This document shows, in pieces, positions 1 to 6,088 of a stretch of DNA of 6,088 nucleotides. Below the pieces are notes generated by a model. The model saw only the letters and a program-made list of their open reading frames with translations. It was not told the DNA's origin and did no database searches. Each line of letters opens with the position of its first letter. Position 1 is the stretch's first letter. The DNA comes from Gammaproteobacteria bacterium (GTDB taxonomy: Bacteria > Pseudomonadota > Gammaproteobacteria > Pseudomonadales > UBA3067): contig NVVB01000002.1 of the NCBI GenBank assembly GCA_002402085.1, positions 51,217 through 57,304 on the forward strand, written 5' to 3'. The position numbers and the translations under genes were made by a program.

Positions 1-66
1 GCATTACAAAACCTTACCCTTTCCTTATTACTGCAAAACTGCACCGGTCGAATCCTGCCACCGATA

Positions 67-1272
67 CTACGGCTCAATAAACCCAGTATCCGTTAAATGC
101 GCTTTAATTTCCGTCCAAAAAGGCTGGGAAACCGGCACGCCCACATGGCTATAGCCCTTCCACACCAACAGACACTGATTCCAGTGCTCTCCGAGTAATT
201 TAACGTATCGCGGAATAGCGATCCGATCATACAAGCTACCGATGATCATGATCCTATCACTCGCAAGCACAGGCTCAAAAGTAAGTGCATTACAGCAGGC
301 GTAGGCATGCCGGAATTGCTGGAATGAAATACCTTGCTGAGCAAGCAGCTTAACGATCAATTTATTGACCGGGGGCCACTCTATTAAGCTATCAGATAAG
401 TTATAGACGGGATCAATAATCACAGCCGCGTGCAATCGTTTCTCAGCAGACACCACCAAAGACGCCACAAAGCTGCCTAGGCTAATGCCTCCGATAGCCA
501 CCTTACTGGCTATTTGTTGATCCATCATATAACTAATCATTGTTCGGCAATCGTGCACCGCGTGCGCCATAACTTCGTTAGTATAAGCAGGTCCATGACG
601 AAAAAAGTGAGTGGTTTCAGCAAAGGACTTCATCTTACTGCGGTGGAACGGTAATTTAATCAAACAAATATTACAGCCCATGTCGTATAACTCACGCGTA
701 GAAAACAAACCGCGATTAATACCGTATATTTCCGTATCGTAACCATGCACGACAATAAACGTAGGCCTTGGCTCACCCTCATGAACCCACAGTTCGGATT
801 TAATATGACGGTGCGCGTGATGCTTCCAGTAACGATCCGTAAAATCCGGATTCACCGGCTCGAAGCTACTCGGAATCGACAGATGAACGACCTTTCCGGC
901 GGTTAAGGTTTTTTTCTGAACGTGCTTAACCGAATCAGCCGCCGGCGAGCAAGGCACTTTAAAGATCTCATCCGCCGCGCCCTGGTCAGCGATTGCATTA
1001 TAAAACCCCCACTGATCTCGATCACCGAAATAACTTTGAGGATCTTTACGCACCAAATAATAATGCGGCACTGAAAGCAAACCTAAAAGAGGCAACCAAT
1101 CGAGAAGAGACAACAGACTGCCTCGCACTTTAGCCCAAATTGACTCCCCTTCAATTTCGGTAGTTTCCTTTGCAATGCCCAGGCTTAATTCACTCCACCA
1201 TGACCCGCTTAATTTCACAACATGACTTTTAGGGTCAGATCGGTAGGGTTCTTTTCCTGCAGACACTTTCAT
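67..1272 (-). CDS. alpha/beta hydrolase of unknown substrate (401 aa)
   Basis: Predicted serine hydrolase of the alpha/beta fold. The C-terminal 230 residues carry the family signature: an oxyanion-type HGYD stretch after a hydrophobic strand (residues 172-179), the nucleophile elbow G-I-S-L-G with Ser264, a probable acid Asp349 in GSLYDR, and a probable catalytic His376 in GYSHVG. The segment LPFHRSK (207-213) after a strand, followed by a helix with a conserved-looking HDCR, recalls the dienelactone-hydrolase and ABHD18-like branch, but this subfamily call is weak. The first 170 residues are unlike a minimal hydrolase. They contain a hydrophobic Leu-rich stretch (about 53-74) that could bind a membrane; no cleavable signal peptide is evident. 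The ATG start is supported by an AAAGGG ribosome-binding site (complement of 1282-1287) with suitable spacing. The gene is transcribed away from the monooxygenase gene. An esterase, thioesterase or lipase-like role is possible; the substrate cannot be inferred. Confidence 0.88.
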   Translation of the reverse strand: MKVSAGKEPYRSDPKSHVVKLSGSWWSELSLGIAKETTEIEGESIWAKVRGSLLSLLDWLPLLGLLSVPHYYLVRKDPQSYFGDRDQWGFYNAIADQGAADEIFKVPCSPAADSVKHVQKKTLTAGKVVHLSIPSSFEPVNPDFTDRYWKHHAHRHIKSELWVHEGEPRPTFIVVHGYDTEIYGINRGLFSTRELYDMGCNICLIKLPFHRSKMKSFAETTHFFRHGPAYTNEVMAHAVHDCRTMISYMMDQQIASKVAIGGISLGSFVASLVVSAEKRLHAAVIIDPVYNLSDSLIEWPPVNKLIVKLLAQQGISFQQFRHAYACCNALTFEPVLASDRIMIIGSLYDRIAIPRYVKLLGEHWNQCLLVWKGYSHVGVPVSQPFWTEIKAHLTDTGFIEP

Positions 1273-1294
1273 TAATTCACACCCTTTAACATTT

Positions 1295-1324
1295 TATATC
1301 CTAAACACTATTTTATAATTACAA
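1295..1324 (-). promoter_or_regulatory. candidate promoter of the hydrolase gene
   Basis: On the minus strand a TTGTAA box (complement of 1319-1324) lies 18 bp from a GATATA box (complement of 1295-1300). This would start transcription just before the AAAGGG ribosome-binding site, giving a very short leader. A TATAAA sequence (complement of 1312-1317) is an alternative -10 box but lacks a good -35 partner. In DNA this rich in A and T such matches arise easily, so this is only a candidate. Confidence 0.2.
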
Positions 1325-1402
1325 AAACCGCCAAAACCTTTCACTTAAAGCCAAACAAAACGACACGGCCATGATTACAAGCGGTATATATTTCGCCATA
1401 CA

Positions 1403-1422
1403 GAATTTAAATATTTAAATTC
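1403..1422. promoter_or_regulatory. perfect 20-bp palindrome, candidate operator
   Basis: The sequence GAATTTAAATATTTAAATTC is identical to its own reverse complement over all 20 bases, with no spacer. It lies 131 bp upstream of the hydrolase start and about 590 bp upstream of the monooxygenase start. Perfect symmetry of this length is typical of sites bound by dimeric regulators. The composition (only two G/C pairs) raises the chance of coincidence somewhat and leaves the cognate protein unknown. Confidence 0.45.
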
Positions 1423-1771
1423 ACACCAAAACTAATCCCAATGCAAATTATTCACTATCTTTTGTCGCCATTTATAGTAAATTTCTCGTGAATTAACATT
1501 ACTATGTCGAGGCAAATAAACCATAATCCAAATCTATAGCGTAATAATAATTAAATTAATTAAACGTCAAATTGGGCCGCAAGAAAAAAATAAACGCTGC
1601 ACGCACGAATGTATTTCTATATTCACAAAGCACGCTCAGAAATAAGACTTATTAAAAATAACCATAAATTAGAGCTTAATCAAAACACCTAGAACGTTAA
1701 ACCAGTAGCATTAGAGTCAATGGGTAACAGGCCCTGCAAGTATTACAAAAATAACCCAAGTATTCCGCCAC

Positions 1772-1885
1772 CCTAGACTTAAGTGGCCAAAAACAACCAA
1801 GATAAACTAATTAACAACAACTTACAAAGGCTCCTAGATAATACCTGCGGCTAAGTCACTGACTAGGCTAGACTTAAAATTAAGT
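1772..1885. repeat. pair of CTAGACTTAA repeats, each on a small palindrome
   Basis: CTAGACTTAA occurs at 1773-1782 and again at 1868-1877, 95 bp apart, which is close to nine helical turns. The first copy runs into the perfect palindrome ACTTAAGT (1777-1784). The second runs into ACTTAA-AA-TTAAGT (1872-1885), the same half-sites separated by two bases. Both lie upstream of the monooxygenase gene, so a pair of operator sites is conceivable. The match is short enough to be chance in AT-rich DNA. Confidence 0.25.
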
Positions 1886-2008
1886 ACAGCGCTTCAAATT
1901 AGGCCTAGAAAATCGAACCAAAAAATTGCAATAGAGGCATTTAAAACTAATCCACTACTAAAACTCAACCTTTCTTACAATAAAAGCAAAAACTTAGGAT
2001 GACTTACT

Positions 2009-2845
2009 ATGGCTACAACCCTTAACGAAACAAACTCAGAAGTCGCTGAGGAGACGCTAATAGACCGGTTATTTTTTCCGGTTAAAAATGGCGCCCCTCA
2101 AGCCCCCTGGCTAATGGCTTGCGTTGGTTCGGCAGGAGGCGCATTAGTGTTCGGCGTTTACCGCTGGTATCAACAAACGTATTCATTTACCGTCGGGCTG
2201 GATTACTTTGAACCCGAATTTCACACCTACTGGATGAACCTTTTATACGCACAATTGGCTCTAATCACCTTAATCGGAGCCGTCGCGGTGCCTTGGCTCT
2301 GGCTCACACGTCCCAAAGAAATAAACATTACCCCGATGAGAGAACTCGGCGTGTACAATTTAATGTTGACCTTTATGGCCGTGGGCAGCTTTATGGTGGT
2401 CGCCGTTCTTGGCCTCTTTGTTGAAGCCGATGCCGCCTGGCATCAAGTGACTATCCGAGATACGGATTTTACGCCAACCCACATTGGATTATTCTATTTT
2501 GCGATCCCTCTAGGCGCTGTTGGGATTATTATCGGGTTCGTTTGGCTTCATACCCGCATGCCTGATTTCAATAAACGCGTGTCATTACCCCTATGTTTAA
2601 TGGCCTCCGCGCCCATCCTTATTATGCCCAACCTCGGCCTTAACGAATGGGGGCACACTTTCTTCTATGCCGAAGAATTATTTGCAGCGCCCATTCACTG
2701 GGGCTTTGTAACCCTAGGCTGGGGGCTTTTTGCAATGGGTGGATTCCTACTTCAGTGCTTCGCCCGCATACGTGTACTGACACTTACCGCAGCAGAAGCA
2801 AGCGCACGAGAACAAGTTCAAGACGAGCTATCCGAAGCCGCTTAA
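2009..2845 (+). CDS. pmoC: copper membrane monooxygenase subunit C (PmoC/AmoC family), stand-alone copy
   Basis: Integral membrane subunit of the particulate methane/ammonia/hydrocarbon monooxygenase family, which works as a complex with subunits A and B in the cytoplasmic or intracytoplasmic membrane. Family signatures are plain: GLDYFEPEFHTYWMN (63-77), WHQVTIRDTDFTPTH (144-158) and PNLGLNEWGHTF (207-218). The copper ligands known from Methylococcus capsulatus PmoC are all present with a constant offset of 15: Asp141, His145 and His158 (CuC site), and Asn212, His216 and His230 (CuD site). About six membrane segments are visible, near 34-54, 77-100, 115-137, 157-181, 192-208 and 230-252. At 278 residues it is close to normal family length and looks intact. 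The ATG start follows AGGA (1996-1999). No subunit A or B gene adjoins it; a terminator follows at once. The substrate (methane, ammonia or a short alkane/alkene) cannot be decided from subunit C alone. The symbol denotes the family, not proven methane oxidation. Confidence 0.93.
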   Translation: MATTLNETNSEVAEETLIDRLFFPVKNGAPQAPWLMACVGSAGGALVFGVYRWYQQTYSFTVGLDYFEPEFHTYWMNLLYAQLALITLIGAVAVPWLWLTRPKEINITPMRELGVYNLMLTFMAVGSFMVVAVLGLFVEADAAWHQVTIRDTDFTPTHIGLFYFAIPLGAVGIIIGFVWLHTRMPDFNKRVSLPLCLMASAPILIMPNLGLNEWGHTFFYAEELFAAPIHWGFVTLGWGLFAMGGFLLQCFARIRVLTLTAAEASAREQVQDELSEAA

Positions 2846-2876
2846 ACTCATTACCCACTAGGGCTACGTACGATAC

Positions 2877-2910
2877 AAACCGCTTCTTGTTACCGAGAAG
2901 CGGTTTTTTT
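2877..2910 (+). terminator. Rho-independent terminator after the subunit C gene
   Basis: A stem of CCGCTTCT (2880-2887) pairs perfectly with AGAAGCGG (2896-2903) around an 8-base loop and is followed by seven T residues (2904-2910). The AAA before the stem can extend the pairing with the first three T residues to 11 bp. It begins 31 bp after the subunit C stop codon, so transcription of that gene should end here and should not run into the TPR-peptidase gene. Confidence 0.92.
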
Positions 2911-3314
2911 AGGCCTGCACAACCACGCACTGACACGGCCCTACCTTATATCCGCATCAGTCTCTGTCACCCGAAACTTATAGATTCCGCACGCTATGCA
3001 CCTATTGCCGCCCCATAGCCCTTCAGAGTATGTGCCCCATAAAGAACGTCTCATGATAGGTACTTTATGGCTAGGACTGCATGCCAATCATCTACTGACA
3101 CCCCCTTCAAGGCTAAGAATCCTACGATCTAGCTCGCCGAGACCAAGACACCCCCTAAGCAAATAAAGCGAGTACCCAGTAAGTGGTTATTAATAGCGCA
3201 CCAGCATTCAAGAAACAATTCCGATCTCTTGTTCAATAAACTATTTCTCTCCCCGATTAGCCACTAGTCTTAAAGCACTCACTTTGTTTGAAAACGGACT
3301 TTCTTCAAGACGAT
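2911..3314. other. about 400-bp gap without a recognisable gene
   Basis: No reading frame here has convincing length or homology, and no structured RNA is recognised. The only clear structure is an inverted repeat at 3037-3070. The frame of the downstream gene is closed by a TAG at 3258-3260, so that gene cannot begin much further upstream. The gap must contain the downstream gene's promoter, since a terminator precedes it, but no convincing -35/-10 pair could be picked out. Confidence 0.6.
3037..3070. repeat. inverted repeat, 8-bp arms
   Basis: CCATAAAG (3037-3044) and its exact reverse complement CTTTATGG (3063-3070) flank an 18-base spacer. No T-run follows, so it is not a terminator. It may be a protein-binding site or an RNA hairpin in the leader region upstream of the TPR-peptidase gene. 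Arms this short can also be chance. Confidence 0.3.
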
Positions 3315-6088
3315 ATGGCTGCTACACCAGCATTTAAAACACCTACAGACAATGGCCCAGCGGCTCAAGAACCCCAATACCCGCTGGACAAAATCGAAAC
3401 ACTCTACGGCCAAGGTAAATACCTCCAAGCGTTAAGCTATGGAGAAAATCTATACGGGCCTTTTCGACACTGGCAAGGGGCGCTATTACAAAACTGGTCT
3501 GCACGAATCGTCAATAACTTAGGCATGCGACGTACCGCGCAAGCGCTTTTTATTCGTAATTGGCGTAATCACCCACAATGCGCAATAAGCCGCTACTACT
3601 ACGCCCGCACCTTAGCGATCCGCAAAGGCACACTGGCGGCATTGTTTTTTATGGAGTCCGACTTTAGCTTTGCCATTGAAGACAATATCATTAACGCAAA
3701 ATGGCTTGCCTACAGAGCACACCTATTCGCACAATATCGAGACTTCGAAAACGCAGAAATTTTTCTAGATCAGGCACAATCCATTGCGCCGAACAATACC
3801 CGTGTTATTTTGGAACGCGCTTATGTGTTGGAATTACAAGACCAATACAAAGCATCCTTTGAACAGATTGAACCATTAATATCCAACAAAGCCTACCAAC
3901 GCGACGCCGTCCAGCAAGCGGCCTATTTAATGATACTTCGGGGTAAAACCGCGAAAGCAATTCATCTATTAATGAGTGCCCTCAACCAGTTTGAAAGTGT
4001 CGGCGTGGCCTTTCAGTTACTTGACATTCTAATGGAATGTCAACTTTACCAAAAAGTGCCCGCCGTACTAGGCTATGTCGAAAAAAATCGTTATGAATCT
4101 AGCCAAGAAATTTCCCAACACCTCGCGGCGATCAAATCAAACCTCGCCTATTTTAATCACCAGCTTCCGGCATGTATTGACTTCGCAAAGCAAGCCGGTA
4201 CGAGCTTCCATCAAGCCATTGCCAAAAATCTAAGTCTTTCAATCAAGGTACAGGATTTAAATTCGCCCCGTGCACGCGTCCTTCTGGACGTGCCTTTTGT
4301 TCGACAACACCACCAAACCTGTGCACCCGCCACATTAACTGCCCTGTGCAAGTATTGGCAAGTAATCGCCTCCCAAGAAGAAATACAAAAAGCCATTTGC
4401 TACAACGGAACCCCTGGGCACGCTGAACGAAAGTGGGCCATGGAAAATGGCTTTTTCGTAAAAGAATTCGAGCTCCAACCTCAAGCCATTATCACCCTTA
4501 TCAACTTAGCAATCCCTTGCACCCTCACCACCACAGAGCCGGGCAACGCACACCTACAGGCCATTGCCGGTTATGATCAAGCGCGCGGGGTGTACTTAAT
4601 TAGAGATTCTATTTCCCCCAAAATACAGGAATTCCTAACCCAAACTACGGGCGCACGTTACCAATCCACCGGCCCACGTTGCATGGCCTTAATTCCTGAA
4701 CAACAAGCTCAACGCCTTAAAGAAATCACCTTACCCTTCAGTGAGCTATACGATCAATATTACCAATTAATGACCGACTTAGAAAACCATAAACTCGACA
4801 GTGCAACACAACAATTAAAAAACATGTTGTTTTTAAATCCCAACCACCGTTTAAGCCTGACCGCCCAGCGCCATGTTAGCCACTACCAAAACGATCAAGC
4901 AGGCACCTACGAGCACACCCAAAAACTACTCAAGCGATACCCCAATGACGTCAACTTAGCATTATCTAAAATCAGTTTAATGCGTACCTTAACCTCCCCT
5001 CGAGAACGCTTAAACTACTTAGAAGAACGCTGTTCGAACAACGCATGTTCAGCACACCTAACCATTCGATTAGCCGACGAATTAAAATCAGATCATCGTC
5101 AAAAGCTACGGACCGAAAAGCTATTTAAAGGCATCCTTAAAGAGCTGCCCACCGACTCAAAAGCACTTTACTCCTTCGCAGGCTTCAAGTGGAACCAACG
5201 TGAATTTAAGCAAGGCTTGCTGCTCTTTCGACTCAGTAGCTGCTTAAACATTAGAGAAGAATACTACGCTGAACGCTATTTCAAAGCAGCCTTACATCAC
5301 CACCAAAAGAAACTCGCACTGTCTTTCCTTAAAAGACGTTATGAACAACACCTAGAACAATCCACCAACCCAGCCGCGTCCTATTGCAATGCGCTCGAAT
5401 CCATTGGCAACCACACCGAATTAAGTACTGTGATCGACCAGGTGATCCAGAAACACCCGCACGATGGACGTTTCCTTATCTTTGCAGCCAATATCTATCT
5501 ACAAAATGGCGAGATACAACGGGCTCAAACGCTGCTTAAACAAGCAGAGACTTGCAGCCACCGACATGATTTCCTACCCATTCTCGCGGCACTGTATGAA
5601 CGCTTGGATCTTCGTGACAAATCAACTCAAGCCTTCGAAGAAATACTCTCTTGCGACCCGCTTAACACCCACGCGCTGCAATCAATTGTCCGTTATAAAG
5701 TGGAGCAAAATCTAGAAAGCCAAGCATTCGAATTCATTGACAGTAAGTTAGCAACATACCCAAGCAATCAATTCCTTTTAAGACTCAAAATTGACTGGAC
5801 TTCAGACCACCAACTACCCGCAAAAGAATCTGCGTTACGTCAATGTTTACACCACTACCCAAACGATATTGAAACCTTATGCCAACTTGGCGAGGTCTTA
5901 ACACGCCAACAAAAGCCCATCGACGCACTCGCCTACTTTATCAAAGCACAAGGTATCGACCCACTAAACGTCATCGTCTCATCCATGATGGGCAAGTACT
6001 ATCTAGCGACTCAAGATCTCAACTCAGCACAACGTTACTTTCGCCAGGCCATTCACTACGCCATTGATCAGGCTCAGTGTTTTGACTC
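3315..6088 (+). CDS. large TPR protein with an internal C39-like cysteine peptidase domain (3' end outside window)
   Basis: The frame stays open from 3315 to the window edge: 924 full codons with no stop, so the protein is longer. Residues about 24-300 form helical repeats of TPR type (for example 129-162, with W130, the AQYRDFENAE turn and a closing APNN). Residues about 322-445 form a papain-like C39 peptidase domain: DVPFVRQHHQTCAPAT contains the probable oxyanion Gln331 and nucleophile Cys336, NAHLQAIAGYD supplies His413, and LIRDS supplies Asp431. From about 460 onward TPR-like repeats resume, clearest at 717-785 and 849-920. There is no signal peptide or membrane segment, so a cytoplasmic location is likely. 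C39-type domains typically cleave peptides, often leader peptides at double-glycine sites, but the target here is unknown. ATG 3315 is the first ATG after an in-frame TAG at 3258; its ribosome-binding site (AAGA, 3307-3310) is weak, and a TTG at 3288 is an alternative start. The gene is separated from the subunit C gene by a terminator. Confidence 0.85.
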   Translation, partial: MAATPAFKTPTDNGPAAQEPQYPLDKIETLYGQGKYLQALSYGENLYGPFRHWQGALLQNWSARIVNNLGMRRTAQALFIRNWRNHPQCAISRYYYARTLAIRKGTLAALFFMESDFSFAIEDNIINAKWLAYRAHLFAQYRDFENAEIFLDQAQSIAPNNTRVILERAYVLELQDQYKASFEQIEPLISNKAYQRDAVQQAAYLMILRGKTAKAIHLLMSALNQFESVGVAFQLLDILMECQLYQKVPAVLGYVEKNRYESSQEISQHLAAIKSNLAYFNHQLPACIDFAKQAGTSFHQAIAKNLSLSIKVQDLNSPRARVLLDVPFVRQHHQTCAPATLTALCKYWQVIASQEEIQKAICYNGTPGHAERKWAMENGFFVKEFELQPQAIITLINLAIPCTLTTTEPGNAHLQAIAGYDQARGVYLIRDSISPKIQEFLTQTTGARYQSTGPRCMALIPEQQAQRLKEITLPFSELYDQYYQLMTDLENHKLDSATQQLKNMLFLNPNHRLSLTAQRHVSHYQNDQAGTYEHTQKLLKRYPNDVNLALSKISLMRTLTSPRERLNYLEERCSNNACSAHLTIRLADELKSDHRQKLRTEKLFKGILKELPTDSKALYSFAGFKWNQREFKQGLLLFRLSSCLNIREEYYAERYFKAALHHHQKKLALSFLKRRYEQHLEQSTNPAASYCNALESIGNHTELSTVIDQVIQKHPHDGRFLIFAANIYLQNGEIQRAQTLLKQAETCSHRHDFLPILAALYERLDLRDKSTQAFEEILSCDPLNTHALQSIVRYKVEQNLESQAFEFIDSKLATYPSNQFLLRLKIDWTSDHQLPAKESALRQCLHHYPNDIETLCQLGEVLTRQQKPIDALAYFIKAQGIDPLNVIVSSMMGKYYLATQDLNSAQRYFRQAIHYAIDQAQCFD

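Larger units (their letters stand above)
1273..2008. other. 736-bp divergent intergenic region, AT-rich
   Basis: No reading frame of convincing length, codon use or homology is seen on either strand, and no tRNA-like or rRNA-like structure is apparent. The region separates two divergently transcribed genes, so it must carry both promoters. It holds a perfect 20-bp palindrome (1403-1422), GTGAATT-type repeats near 1272, 1418 and 1488, a repeated CTAGACTTAA (1773 and 1868), and a CAAGTATT direct repeat offset by 20 bp (1737 and 1757). A TACAAT box at 1976-1981 resembles a -10 element for the monooxygenase gene, but no good -35 box sits upstream of it. The region is long for a bacterial intergenic space. 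It could hide a small RNA, a short leader peptide or a decayed gene that cannot be recognised by eye. Confidence 0.7.

Noticed and set aside
1..66. Possible terminator or gene end at the left edge of the window
   Set aside because: No hairpin with a suitable T-run was found for the minus-strand hydrolase transcript, and the stretch is too short to assign any gene.
1689..1908. Clustered CTAG tetranucleotides upstream of the subunit C gene
   Set aside because: CTAG is rare in many proteobacteria, but it also appears repeatedly within all three genes of this window, so the cluster is not distinctive.
1273..2008. CRISPR array, insertion sequence ends or an attachment site in the long intergenic region
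   Set aside because: No regularly spaced repeats of CRISPR length, no paired terminal inverted repeats with flanking duplications, no transposase or integrase fragment and no tRNA gene could be found.
1999..2025. A possible 8-codon leader peptide (ATG at 1999, stop at 2023-2025) overlapping the subunit C start
   Set aside because: Its ATG is part of the ribosome-binding region of the real gene, it has no ribosome-binding site of its own, and such short frames are expected by chance.
2647..3018. A 123-codon plus-strand frame overlapping the end of the subunit C gene
   Set aside because: It lies mostly in another frame of a gene with unmistakable homology, crosses the terminator, is rich in Arg, Ser and Pro without any recognised domain, and has no convincing ribosome-binding site.
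4211..4396. A 61-codon minus-strand frame inside the TPR-peptidase gene
   Set aside because: It sits antisense to the C39 domain coding region, has no recognisable features, and is explained as a shadow of the real frame.
5464..6067. Two short plus-strand frames (5464-5715 and 5879-6067) within the TPR-peptidase gene
   Set aside because: Both are out-of-frame with clear TPR coding sequence, and their products look like random translation.

Overview
This 6.1-kb window looks like chromosomal DNA from a proteobacterium, most likely a gammaproteobacterium that oxidises methane, ammonia or short-chain hydrocarbons. That assignment rests on one gene: a full-length subunit C of a copper membrane monooxygenase (the PmoC/AmoC family) with every known metal ligand in place. 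Moderate base composition, a classic Rho-independent terminator and ATG starts fit this, but the exact lineage cannot be read from the window.

Layout, left to right. Bases 1-66 hold nothing recognisable. Bases 67-1272 (minus strand) encode a 401-residue alpha/beta hydrolase with a visible Ser-Asp-His triad. Bases 1273-2008 are a 736-bp AT-rich divergent intergenic region with a perfect 20-bp palindrome (1403-1422) and several shorter repeats. Bases 2009-2845 (plus strand) encode the PmoC/AmoC-like subunit, followed 31 bp later by a strong terminator (2877-2910). Bases 2911-3314 are about 400 bp without a convincing gene, apart from one inverted repeat. From 3315 to the end of the window (plus strand) runs an open frame of at least 924 codons: a tetratricopeptide-repeat (TPR) protein with a C39-like cysteine peptidase domain inserted between two repeat arrays. 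It has no stop codon in the window, so it is cut by the window edge.

How the genes work together. The subunit C gene is notable for standing alone. The A and B subunit genes that normally follow it (order C-A-B) are absent, and the terminator makes it a single-gene transcript. It is therefore probably an extra, separately regulated copy that relies on A and B subunits encoded elsewhere, or a subunit with a function of its own. The hydrolase is divergently oriented and could share regulation through the intergenic palindrome, but nothing in the sequence proves a metabolic link. The TPR-peptidase gene lies beyond the terminator and is probably an independent unit.
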